NCBI GenBank assembly: GCA_003541285.1
Contig: DPMS01000956.1
Span: 729-7,989, forward strand
Length of the DNA: 7,261 nt
Direction of reading: 5' to 3'
Source: Actinomycetota bacterium
GTDB lineage: Bacteria > Actinomycetota > Actinomycetes > Streptosporangiales > Streptosporangiaceae
Made by a program: the position numbers and the translations under genes. Of the stretch, positions 1 through 6,954 are shown in pieces; positions within the stretch are counted from its first letter, which is position 1, and the number at the start of each line of letters is the position of its first letter. The notes under the pieces were generated by a model. It was given only the letters and a program-made list of their open reading frames with translations. It ran no database searches and was not told the DNA's origin.

Positions 1-406
1 GCCGGATGGTCTGATCGGTGTTCACCACCCGGGTGGTCCCGAGCGCGGCGGTGTGCGGCGCGTCCGGCAGCCGGTGCAGCCGGGCCCGCTCGATCTCCAG
101 CCGCCGCGCCGGAACCGCGCACGTCTCCCGGTGCACCCGGCCGTTCACCCTGTCGCAGAACTGGCCGCAGGCCTGCGCGAGCTCGGCGAAGCTGCCGTAG
201 GCCTCCAGCAGGTTCACCTCGGTGGGCACCAGGTCAGCCTTGGCGATCTTCACCGTCGATTCCGACCCGCCCTTGGATTCCGGGTCATAAGGGACGCAGG
301 TATGCACGGTCATCCCGTAGTACCGGCCCACGGCGACGATCTCGGGATGCCGGACCGGCACCCCGGCGACATGCTCGACGGTCACCGTCTTCTCGTTATC
401 CGGGAT
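1..406 (-). pseudogene. istA: IS21-family transposase IstA, 3' part (interrupted; runs off the window)
   Basis: This is the C-terminal half of an IstA-type DDE transposase, the strand-transfer subunit of IS21 elements, which normally works with the ATPase IstB. Reading down from 406 the frame is open to the window edge. It begins I-P-D-N-E-K, continues through a stretch ending in GRYYGMTVHTC, and then has P-Y-D-P-E-S-K-G-G-S-E. That last segment matches the place where IS21 integrase cores carry their final catalytic Glu (often in a D-K-x-x-V-E context), 46 residues after the Asp of PDN. The rest is the C-terminal domain. It has no start codon of its own: the 5' part is at 6969-7261, and the two join in frame when the element between them is removed. 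The gene end and any istB lie beyond position 1. Family assignment is from motif recognition; the broken state follows from the two halves. Confidence 0.88.
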
Positions 407-415
407 TCTCTCCGC
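400..415. repeat. Left element junction: 6-bp core plus terminal inverted repeat
   Basis: CCGGGA (400-405) is followed by TTCTCTCCGC (406-415). The 10-mer is the reverse complement, with one mismatch, of GCAGAGAGAA at the right end (6959-6968). The bases to the left continue istA; those to the right do not. Core plus inverted arm is the expected half-site for a tyrosine recombinase pair. Confidence 0.8.
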
Positions 416-436
416 AGTCGCCGTGTTCGATCGGTC

Positions 437-450
437 CGTGTTGCGATTCC
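437..450 (+). repeat. Subterminal motif, left copy 1
   Basis: CGTGTTGCGATTCC matches the right-end copy (reverse complement of 6937-6950, CGTGTCGTGATTCC) at 12 of 14 positions. It lies about 21 bp inside the left inverted repeat. It may be an accessory binding site for a recombinase or for the coiled-coil protein. Confidence 0.5.
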
Positions 451-496
451 GGCCTGCTGGATCGGAGTGCGGGGTGCGGCGCAGGTGGTGACTGAC

Positions 497-510
497 CGTG
501 TCGTGTTTCC
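497..510 (+). repeat. Subterminal motif, left copy 2
   Basis: CGTGTCGTGTTTCC matches the inverted right-end copy at 13 of 14 positions. It has the same orientation as the first left copy and starts 60 bp further in, close to a whole number of helical turns, which would place both sites on a similar DNA face. Confidence 0.55.
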
Positions 511-532
511 GGGGCCGCTGGTGTGATGTATC

Positions 533-922
533 TCATGGCTGGTCGTGGTCTGGCCGGCGTCCGGCGGCGTGCCGGATCGCGGTGACCACGTAATCAAGGT
601 TGGTGTCGTCGAGGTTGCTGAGGGCGCCTTGGAGATCGACCGGGATGCCGTCGGCGAGGGAGGCGGCCAGGCGCAGGATCCGGGTCTCGCTGCCGCTGCC
701 GGACAACTGGCCGCGGTCGAGTGCGGCGACGGCTTCGGGCCAGCAGACGGCGGCCATCGCGGTGCCGTCGGTGATGCCGGGGAAGGTGTCGATGTACTCG
801 CCGGCGAAGCCGGGCCGGGTCAGCCAGTAGCGGTGGCCGATGAGCAGGTTCACGGCGGCTTCGGGGGCGAGCAGGCCGGCGGCGCCGGCCCGCAGGGCGG
901 CGGGCAGAAGGTGGCGGGTCAT
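533..922 (-). CDS. Hypothetical protein, 129 aa, last gene of the element
   Basis: I do not recognise a named function. The ATG at 922 is preceded by AGGAG at a seven-base spacing, a textbook ribosome site. The open frame continues upstream to about 1375, but that part is low-complexity Arg/Pro sequence overlapping the coiled-coil gene and is rejected. The protein is alpha-helical in character and mildly acidic towards its C-terminus. It has an Ala/Leu-rich N-terminal helix (about 7-30), an aromatic segment H30-R-Y-W-L-T-R-P-G-F, then W61-P-E-A-V-A-A-L-D. A better-ordered C-terminal half follows with SETRILRLAASLADGIPVDL and a conserved-looking N-L-D-x-T-N (103-108). There is no signal peptide, transmembrane span or Cys pair. 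A 101-bp gap separates it from the preceding gene, so it may be co-transcribed or have its own promoter; I saw none. It is the only candidate passenger, but could equally be an accessory or regulatory part of the transposon. Confidence 0.75.
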   Translation of the reverse strand: MTRHLLPAALRAGAAGLLAPEAAVNLLIGHRYWLTRPGFAGEYIDTFPGITDGTAMAAVCWPEAVAALDRGQLSGSGSETRILRLAASLADGIPVDLQGALSNLDDTNLDYVVTAIRHAAGRRPDHDQP

Positions 923-1023
923 CGCGGGGCTCCTGGGATGTTGAAGATCGGCGGGTCTGCTGATTCCGGGCGTGCCGGAGGCAGCCGCCGATGGCGCGCT
1001 GAGGTTGTGTCTGCGGCAGGCGG

Positions 1024-1470
1024 TCAGCTGCGCGGGCTGGCCGGCGGTTCCGGGAGGCGGCGGACGTTGGCAGAGCTGGCCCGGCGGAGCCGGGTGATCT
1101 CGTCGTGCTGGGCGGCGAGGCGGGACAGCGCGGCCTGCTTGAACGCGGTCAGTTCGGTGATGGCGGCGTCCCGGGCGGCCAGGCGGGTCGTCAGGGCGGT
1201 GAGCTGGCTGGTGAGCCGGGCGGTCTGGGCGTTCCGCGGATCGGCGTGCTTGCCGGCTGCCTGCAGTGCACGGACGCGGCGTTCGAAGTCTTCCCGCAGG
1301 GCCGCGTAGGGGCGGGTGCCGTAGAACGCGGCCCGGTCGACTTCGGCCAGGCGGGCGAGGGTCTTGACGTCGCATCGGCCGCCGGGTGGGATGTCGCCGG
1401 ACAGCAGCCGGCTGGCGGCGGCGCGGATCCGCTTTTCGTTGAGCGCCCGCTGCTGCGGGGTCAGCCGCAT
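1024..1470 (-). CDS. TnpC/DUF6262-like coiled-coil accessory protein
   Basis: This small basic protein (148 aa) is placed directly after the trio, as TnpC is in Tn554, where it influences the efficiency and orientation of transposition. The ATG at 1470 has a good AGGAAGAGG ribosome site three bases upstream, and the gene overlaps the recombinase 3 stop by 10 nt, so translation is probably coupled. Residues 34-50 (D-V-K-T-L-A-R-L-A-E-V-D-R-A-A-F-Y) resemble the helix-turn-helix of TetR-type proteins. From about 80 to 130 there is a long heptad-rich helix (TARLTSQLTALTTRLAAR, then EITRLRR), a likely coiled coil for dimerisation or for docking to the recombinases. The tail is Pro/Arg-rich and disordered. 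There is no membrane segment or signal peptide. The family link rests on size, position and pattern, not on an alignment I could run. Confidence 0.82.
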   Translation of the reverse strand: MRLTPQQRALNEKRIRAAASRLLSGDIPPGGRCDVKTLARLAEVDRAAFYGTRPYAALREDFERRVRALQAAGKHADPRNAQTARLTSQLTALTTRLAARDAAITELTAFKQAALSRLAAQHDEITRLRRASSANVRRLPEPPASPRS

Positions 1471-3674
1471 GGGTCCTCTTCCTGTGCGTCGTGCCCGTCG
1501 GCGTGGCTGGCGGAGTCGATGCCGGCGACGACGCGCAGCGCCCGGTCCAGGTCGCCTTGCAAGCGCGCCTTCTCAGTGGTCCGGGTCGGCCCGAGACTGC
1601 CGATGAACACCTGGCAGGAGGTGATGTTGCCGGTCCAGACGTCCCGGTGGACGGCGTGGTGGGTGGCCTGCGGGCAGCGCGCCGAATCGCACATCCCGAT
1701 CAAAGGCGCGGTGGCGTCGGGCCGGCCGGCGAGGCGGAGGCACAGGGCCCGGGACGGGTCCGCGAACCAGCAGTAGTTGGCGGTGCCCTGGTGCAAGATG
1801 GCGGCCCGCTTGGACAGCAGGTTGAGGATGTCACGGTCGCTGCGCTGGATCTTCGGCGCCGGCGCGCCTGCGGCAGCGGTGCCGTCGACGTGGGCGAAGA
1901 ACTCGGTCAGTTCCCGGGCGCCGGGCCCGGCCGGCATGATCCCTGCCTGATAGTTCCTGAATTCGGCGATGACCACCTCCAGTTTCGCCTGCTGTTCGTG
2001 CCGGTTCACCTCGGCCAGCAGCCGGCCCTGGGCCCCGCCCGGGCGTGCCGCATACCCCTCGCTGGTGGCGACGGACAGATGGCGCATATGGATCTTGCTG
2101 GCGAGGATGCCGCCGGGCCGGTAGGCCAATGTGATCGCGAAGGTCCTCCGCAGCATCCTCAGGCTGACCGGGCCGTCGGGGATCGGATCAAGGCCGAGAC
2201 GGTGCCCGTGCGGGCCGTTGACCCAGTCCCGGAAGTTCTGGTACCGGGTGCCGAAGTTGAAGCGGCCGAACAGCAGCGCACCGTTGTGCGGGGCCTCGCG
2301 GAGGTGCTCCGCGACCTCGATGGCGGTAAAGACCGGCTCGATGACGACCCACTGGTCGGCGGTGCCGCCCAGCTGCTGGCCTTTGACGACCTTGCTCGCC
2401 AGGCGGTAGCGGTCCCGGCCGGGGCCGTGGGATTCGACGGGCATCCGGCAGCCGGTGCGCAGTTCCATTAGCTCGCCGGCGCGCATTCCGCTCAGGCCGG
2501 CGGTCGCCACGAGGGCGGCGGTGCGGGTGATCTCGGTGAGGGCGATGACCTCCAGGCCGTGCAGCGGCAGGGTCCAGGGCAGCTCGGTGTCACCACCAGC
2601 GGCCTGGACGTGCTGTGCGGTGCGGCCCCACCATGGCCGGGTGCCGACAGCCGCGGCCACGTCTTCGATTGCCGGGCGGAGCGCGGGCAGCCAGTGATGG
2701 AAGAACTCGCGGAAGCCGGCCTGGACGGCCAGCTGGGTGAAGCTGACCAGCAGCAGCGGATCGTCTTGCCGCCAGCCGGAGCCGAGTCGCTGCCGGATGT
2801 CGTGGCCGGCAAGTCGCGGGAGCGGATCGCCTTCCTGACGGTGCCGGTCCAGCACTATGAGCAGGTCGCGGGCGGGGACCAGCTTGGGCTTGGGCAGCTG
2901 CCGGATCGCCTCGCGGGCCATTCTGGCCTGGCCGGCCAGCCCGGCGACGTGCGGGCCGAGGACGCCAGTCAGGTAAAGCGCCGCGGCCAGCATCGGCTGC
3001 AGGACTTCCTCGGCCACCGGCTGGGTCGTGTTCTCATGCCGTCCGGTGTTCATTCCGGAGACGGCTGAGGCCGACCTGCCGCCCCAGGGCCGCAGACCGG
3101 GCTGCACCCGGTCGGCAGTGAACAGGTCCCGGTAGCTGATCAGGTCGAGCATCGTCAGTACGACCGCGTTTCGTGTCGATGGGCCGGGGCCGCCGGTGTC
3201 CTCGCCATCGCCGGCGGCGTCGCCGCGACCGCGGTGCAGCAGGTACTCCTCGCAGTGCTCCTCGCGCAGATCCTGCAGCCTTGCGATACCGCACCCGGTC
3301 ATCCAGTCCAGCAGCCGGGCCGTCTCACGCAAACGGCCGTTGCAGGTCTGCAGGTGCAGCGGGGTGCGCAACGCGCGCGGCAGCACGATGACGGCCGGAT
3401 GCCGGGGAACCAGCAGGGCGAACATCAGCTCTTTGCCGACCAGCCGCCAGGACGCCGTGCCGATGGCGGTGAAGTCAAGCCGCCGGCCGGAGGCCGGGAG
3501 CTGCACGGGCAGCCCGGTCACCTGGGTGAAGTCCCACACGTCATCGTCGAACATCACCGGCCTGGTTCCGGGCGGCAGAGCGAACCCGGCATGTTCGCAC
3601 ACGTCGGCGCCGGCGAACGGCGAGCAGCGATGCCCCTGGCCCGCAGCAGCGGGGGCGGCGGGAACAATGCTCAT
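1461..3674 (-). CDS. Tyrosine recombinase 3 of the trio (large, C-terminal Cys/His region)
   Basis: This is a 737-aa recombinase. Its start is supported by a strong GAGGAAAGG ribosome site five bases before the ATG and by the ATGA overlap with the previous stop. The N-terminal region (about 16-90, Cys-containing, with DDDVWDFTQVTGLP) and a long helical core-binding part precede the catalytic domain. Visible residues are R398 (Arg I, in LSGMRAGELMEL), K428/K431 (SKVVKGQ), R506-M-L-R509-R510-T in place of HxxRH, H532 and the nucleophile Y541 nine residues later (RHLSVATSEGY). The His-to-Arg changes at 506 and 510 are tolerated in some recombinase families. After the catalytic domain comes a C-terminal region with C635, C645, C662, C667, H672/H673/H676 and C687, a probable zinc-binding module of the kind seen in Tn554 TnpB-like proteins. 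Its last 10 nt overlap the next gene. It is the longest of the three and probably combines catalysis with extra DNA or protein contacts. Confidence 0.92.
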   Translation of the reverse strand: MSIVPAAPAAAGQGHRCSPFAGADVCEHAGFALPPGTRPVMFDDDVWDFTQVTGLPVQLPASGRRLDFTAIGTASWRLVGKELMFALLVPRHPAVIVLPRALRTPLHLQTCNGRLRETARLLDWMTGCGIARLQDLREEHCEEYLLHRGRGDAAGDGEDTGGPGPSTRNAVVLTMLDLISYRDLFTADRVQPGLRPWGGRSASAVSGMNTGRHENTTQPVAEEVLQPMLAAALYLTGVLGPHVAGLAGQARMAREAIRQLPKPKLVPARDLLIVLDRHRQEGDPLPRLAGHDIRQRLGSGWRQDDPLLLVSFTQLAVQAGFREFFHHWLPALRPAIEDVAAAVGTRPWWGRTAQHVQAAGGDTELPWTLPLHGLEVIALTEITRTAALVATAGLSGMRAGELMELRTGCRMPVESHGPGRDRYRLASKVVKGQQLGGTADQWVVIEPVFTAIEVAEHLREAPHNGALLFGRFNFGTRYQNFRDWVNGPHGHRLGLDPIPDGPVSLRMLRRTFAITLAYRPGGILASKIHMRHLSVATSEGYAARPGGAQGRLLAEVNRHEQQAKLEVVIAEFRNYQAGIMPAGPGARELTEFFAHVDGTAAAGAPAPKIQRSDRDILNLLSKRAAILHQGTANYCWFADPSRALCLRLAGRPDATAPLIGMCDSARCPQATHHAVHRDVWTGNITSCQVFIGSLGPTRTTEKARLQGDLDRALRVVAGIDSASHADGHDAQEEDPCG

Positions 3675-5380
3675 GCGGGCCTTTCCTCAGGACGCAACGG
3701 GATCTGCATGTCATCGCCGGGGCCGGCGGGCGCCGATGCGGCCAGCAGCGCCGGGTCGTAGCCGGCCAGGATCTCGTCCAGCCGGGCGGCATACGGGCCG
3801 AACACGGCCATGAACTGCGCTGACGGCATCGCCTGCCACTGCCGGGTGAAAAAACCCTGGAGCCGGACCAGATTCAGGGCATGCCGCGGCGCGAAGACCG
3901 CAAGCGGGCAGAGCAGGCAGACCCACGGGCGGGCCGGGCACGGTTTGCCCTTCGGCCCGTGCAGCCCCGACAGCTGATCTGCGCAGGCGGCGGTGAACAC
4001 ATCGCGCTCGCCTCCGGTCAGTTCGGCGATCACCTGGTCGGTCAGCTTCAGCGCGGCAACCAGCTGCGGGTATCCGCGGAGCAGGTCGGCGGCCTGGTCG
4101 CTGGTCACTACCGTCGGCGGGCGGGCGCGGCGCAGCAGGTCCTGCTGCGCATCGGTGATGATCTGGTCGACCAGCTGCCGCTGCCGCGGGGTGGGCGCGG
4201 ACAGGTAATGATCACCCTCCGAGCGCGGGCTGTGGTTGGGGTCGACCAGCCCCCGCCTGCTGCCCCACCAGGCGCTGGTGTCCCGCATCGCCTCGTGCGT
4301 GGTGCGGATCCGGTGCCGGTGGATCTTCAACGGGACACCGTCCTCGCTGGCTACCTCATGTCGGCGGATCCAGCCCTGGAGCGTCGCCGGGGCCGGAGGC
4401 GAAGTCAAGATCAGGTCCCCGGTGGGACGCTCGGTCCGGGGCCACAGCGCGTTCCGCTGGCCAGCGGGCAGGAAGGAACGCAGCAGCGCCGAATGGCTCA
4501 GCCATTGCTCCAGCAGCCGGACTGCCGCCTTGGGCAGATTCACGCTCTCGGCGGCGGTGCGGCCCTTCACATATGACAGCAGGACCGTCGCATCCCCGGC
4601 CCAGTCGATGCCGGTGGTGACCAGGTCGTCGATGCCGTCGGGGACCAGGCCCGAATACACCCCGAACAGCAGCCGGTAGGCGACCACCACACCGGTGTGC
4701 GGGAACAACTCTGTGCTGGCACGCACATGCCCGCCGCGCCGGCGCGCAACATGGACCGACAGGCCGGCGTGCGCGCTGACCGTCTCCACCGTGGACGGGC
4801 CCCACCGGGACAACAGCCAGCGCAGGTTGTCCGCACTCCAGCCCGCACTCGCCGGATCGGCGCCGCCGGCCGCCGCGGCCAGCGCTTCCCGGTGCGCCTG
4901 GTACGACTCGGCCACCACGCCAGCGCACGCCCTGGTAAGCGCAGTCCATTCGGTTTCGCCATAGGGTGCCAGCGGCCGCGTGTCGCGCACGTTGAACGAA
5001 TGCCCCCCGGCCAGATCGGCCACGCCAGCGGCCAGGCCGGCCCGGCCACATGCCTGCACCAGCCGGCGGGTGCAACCCTCGGCCCACGCCGGGGCGCCCA
5101 GCCAGTACTGGGCGATCTGCCCGCGGGTCAGGTCACCGGCCGCACCAGTGAACCCGCCAGCGGCCAGGACGGCCGCCATGTTCCGGATCGCCGCGACATA
5201 CAGCCTCACACTGTCAGCCGCATCCAGCTCGCCGTGCGGGTAGACCATCCCCGCCAGCGCCGCCAGCAGATCGCGGACCAGACGCGGGCAGGACGGCTTG
5301 CTGAAGGTGAACCCGGCCCCGGATCCGTCGGAGAACACCGCGGCGATCCCCAGTGGATCACCGGTCACATTCGCCGGCAT
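3671..5380 (-). CDS. Tyrosine recombinase 2 of the trio (Arg I-deficient, TnpB-like)
   Basis: This 569-aa protein starts at the ATG at 5380, which overlaps the stop of recombinase 1 (TGATG) and follows a GGGGTGG stretch that could serve as a ribosome site. The frame is open 33 codons further upstream, but that extension is Arg/Gly-rich shadow sequence inside the upstream gene. The catalytic fold is recognisable: YRLLFGVYSGLVPDGIDDL, then a beta-strand Lys (K272 in SYVKGR), H356-R-I-R359-T360 for the HxxR box, and H383 nine residues before Y392 in DPNHSPRSEGDHYL. The position where Arg I normally stands (S-G-L-R-P) is Val (V246). Beyond the Tyr it carries about 175 extra residues with a Cys/His cluster, C481-x6-C488-x2-C491 and H500, which looks like a metal-binding module. 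Its stop overlaps the start of recombinase 3 (ATGA). It is probably an essential partner in the recombination complex; its own cleavage activity is uncertain. Confidence 0.92.
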   Translation of the reverse strand: MPANVTGDPLGIAAVFSDGSGAGFTFSKPSCPRLVRDLLAALAGMVYPHGELDAADSVRLYVAAIRNMAAVLAAGGFTGAAGDLTRGQIAQYWLGAPAWAEGCTRRLVQACGRAGLAAGVADLAGGHSFNVRDTRPLAPYGETEWTALTRACAGVVAESYQAHREALAAAAGGADPASAGWSADNLRWLLSRWGPSTVETVSAHAGLSVHVARRRGGHVRASTELFPHTGVVVAYRLLFGVYSGLVPDGIDDLVTTGIDWAGDATVLLSYVKGRTAAESVNLPKAAVRLLEQWLSHSALLRSFLPAGQRNALWPRTERPTGDLILTSPPAPATLQGWIRRHEVASEDGVPLKIHRHRIRTTHEAMRDTSAWWGSRRGLVDPNHSPRSEGDHYLSAPTPRQRQLVDQIITDAQQDLLRRARPPTVVTSDQAADLLRGYPQLVAALKLTDQVIAELTGGERDVFTAACADQLSGLHGPKGKPCPARPWVCLLCPLAVFAPRHALNLVRLQGFFTRQWQAMPSAQFMAVFGPYAARLDEILAGYDPALLAASAPAGPGDDMQIPLRPEERPA

Positions 5381-6897
5381 CACGCCACCCCGCCGTCGTC
5401 TTCGCCGGCGAACTCCGCTGCGGCTTCCCGCTCCGCGTCCGTCCGGCCCGCTGTCCCGGCGTCCGGCCCGGCCTGGCATGCCTCGTAGGCGCTGGCGTAG
5501 ATCCGGGTGGTGTCGAGCCGCCGCAGGTATGACTCTGTTGTCAGGACGCTGCTGTGCCCGAGCAGGTCACGCAGGACCAGCAGCGGGTCGGCCTTGGACA
5601 GATACAACGCCAGCGCCGCGTCCGCCGTACTGCCGTCCCCGGTCGCCGCAGCCAGTGCCGCGGCCTGCCGGTAGTACCCGCTGACCAGGTATTCCAAAGT
5701 CCGCATCGCGAACGTGTGACGCGTCCTGTGCGGGTTGACGTGGGGAAAGCGAGGCTCGTAACACTCCCGGATCCGATCGGAGGTCCGCTCGAACACGCTT
5801 CCCCACGCGGTGAACGGCCCGCCGCCGGCCTTCACCGCCACCAGGCACGCCCCCCCGCCAGCAGCGACCAGCCGGCGCCGGTCGGCCGGCACCAGGTTCT
5901 CCCACCGGCGGCGGACCCCGTCGATGCGGCCACCCTCGGCGTCGGCGTCGCTGACCCGCAGCGCCGGACCCCACCGAGCCGGCGGCGCCCACGCCGACCC
6001 CTCGACGGTGACCGCACGATCGAGCTCCAGGTACTGGCGCACCGCCGTGAGCGCCTCATACGAGATCCAGGTGGTGCGGAACTTGCGGCCCTTGGCCACC
6101 CCCGACGGCACCCCGAACCCGATCGGCGCACCGGTGCGCGCCCGCGGCAAAGGCGGGACCTCATACGACAGCAGATACGTGAACTCCTGCAATCGCAGCC
6201 CGGTCGCCACCGCCAGCTGCCCGACGCAGGCGTTGCGGGCCAGCTCCCGGCCGCTGAACCCCGCATCCTGCGTCCCATCGGGCGACAACCCGGCGAGTGC
6301 GTTCAAGAACATCGCCGTGAAGTCCGGCTCCAGGTACTTGATCGTCACATGTGGTTTCGGGCGGCGCCTGATCGCCCGGTTCACCCGCACCTGCCCGCCG
6401 GCGAACACCCCGCGGGCCATCCGGTAGGAGAACGGCTCGGCCTGCGCGTGCCCTTCCGCCAGCGCCCACCGGTAAAACGACGCCAGCACCGACACATGCT
6501 GATTCCACGTAGCCGCCGAGAACCGCCGCGTCAGCGGTCCCGTCGCCCGGTACTCCGCATAGGCCGACAGGACCGCCCGCAACGCCTCCCGGCCGGCGAA
6601 GACCGGCACCCCGCGGGCCTCCAGGAATTCCAGCCAGGCCTTCATGATCCGCCCGTAGGTCATCCAGGTGGCCGGCGCCGCCGCCCCGCTGACCGGCAGC
6701 TCCCGCAGCCACCGGTTCACCACCACCACCGGCCGCGGCGCGCCCGGCCCATCCTCCAGCAACAGGTCCTCGCCGATCAGCACCGGCATCAGCTCGGGGA
6801 TCAGCGGGCGGCACCCCAGATCCCAGGACTCCCAGCCCCGGGAAGAGAACAGGTTCATAAGCATGAGGACAGACCGTAGAAACACGGCACCGCACAT
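5380..6897 (-). CDS. Tyrosine recombinase 1 of the trio (TnpA-like)
   Basis: This is a site-specific tyrosine recombinase, predicted to cleave and rejoin the element's core through a 3'-phosphotyrosine intermediate. Numbered from the ATG at 6897 (505 aa), it has a SAM-like core-binding N-terminal region (about 75-155, containing TWMTYGRIMKAWLEFLEARG) and a full catalytic domain. Arg I is R235 in ATGLRLQEF, a candidate Lys lies in the KGRKF segment (K269/K272), H390-R-T-R393-H394 is the HxxRH box, and H448 (LGHSSVLTTESYL) lies nine residues before the nucleophile Y457. The start is uncertain. The frame is open to a TTG at 6909, and ATGs at 6897, 6864 and 6858 all lack a strong Shine-Dalgarno; M-N-L-F-S-S from 6858 is a plausible family-like start. 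It is the first gene of the operon; its TGA shares one base with the ATG of the next gene (TGATG). All canonical catalytic residues are present, so it is a likely strand-cleaving subunit. Confidence 0.93.
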   Translation of the reverse strand: MCGAVFLRSVLMLMNLFSSRGWESWDLGCRPLIPELMPVLIGEDLLLEDGPGAPRPVVVVNRWLRELPVSGAAAPATWMTYGRIMKAWLEFLEARGVPVFAGREALRAVLSAYAEYRATGPLTRRFSAATWNQHVSVLASFYRWALAEGHAQAEPFSYRMARGVFAGGQVRVNRAIRRRPKPHVTIKYLEPDFTAMFLNALAGLSPDGTQDAGFSGRELARNACVGQLAVATGLRLQEFTYLLSYEVPPLPRARTGAPIGFGVPSGVAKGRKFRTTWISYEALTAVRQYLELDRAVTVEGSAWAPPARWGPALRVSDADAEGGRIDGVRRRWENLVPADRRRLVAAGGGACLVAVKAGGGPFTAWGSVFERTSDRIRECYEPRFPHVNPHRTRHTFAMRTLEYLVSGYYRQAAALAAATGDGSTADAALALYLSKADPLLVLRDLLGHSSVLTTESYLRRLDTTRIYASAYEACQAGPDAGTAGRTDAEREAAAEFAGEDDGGVA

Positions 6898-6936
6898 CGC
6901 AAGCCGCAAACCCCGGCGGCACCTGGGGTCTAACAG

Positions 6937-6950
6937 GGAATCACGACACG
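6937..6950 (-). repeat. Subterminal motif, right copy (inverted)
   Basis: Read on the minus strand this is CGTGTCGTGATTCC, matching the left copies at 13 of 14 and 12 of 14 positions. It lies 8 bp inside the right inverted repeat and upstream of the recombinase operon. It overlaps a short palindrome, TCACG-ACA-CGTGA (6941-6953), so protein binding here could also affect transcription of the operon. Confidence 0.5.
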
Positions 6951-6954
6951 TGAA

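Larger units (their letters stand above)
416..532. other. Non-coding left end of the element with subterminal motifs
   Basis: About 117 bp separate the left inverted repeat from the stop codon of the last gene. I see no convincing gene here, and no clear hairpin with a T-run that would act as a terminator. It does hold two copies of a 14-bp motif that recurs at the other end of the element, plus a partial copy at 422-431 (CGTGTTCGAT). The region is best read as the recombinase-binding end of the transposon. Confidence 0.6.

Noticed and set aside
416..532. Rho-independent terminator after the last gene
   Set aside because: No stable stem followed by a T-run on the minus strand could be found.
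382..597. 71-codon minus-strand open frame crossing the left junction
   Set aside because: It crosses the transposon boundary in a frame different from istA, has Thr/Arg-rich composition and no ribosome site; chance frame.
545..1309. Long plus-strand open frame over the small genes at the left end of the element
   Set aside because: It is antisense to two genes with good ribosome sites and family-like protein sequence; the product is Gly/Ala/Arg-rich low complexity, typical of high-GC shadow frames.
923..1375. N-terminal extension of the 129-aa protein to a 280-aa protein
   Set aside because: The extra part overlaps the coiled-coil gene in another frame and is Arg/Pro-rich low complexity, while the internal ATG at 922 has a perfect AGGAG site.
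1491..2471. 326-codon plus-strand open frame opposite recombinase 3
   Set aside because: Shadow of the real gene; Gly/Val/Ala-rich with no motif.
5554..6879. 441-codon plus-strand open frame opposite recombinase 1
   Set aside because: Arg/Pro/His-rich composition without recognisable domains; the opposite strand encodes a recombinase with a full catalytic set.
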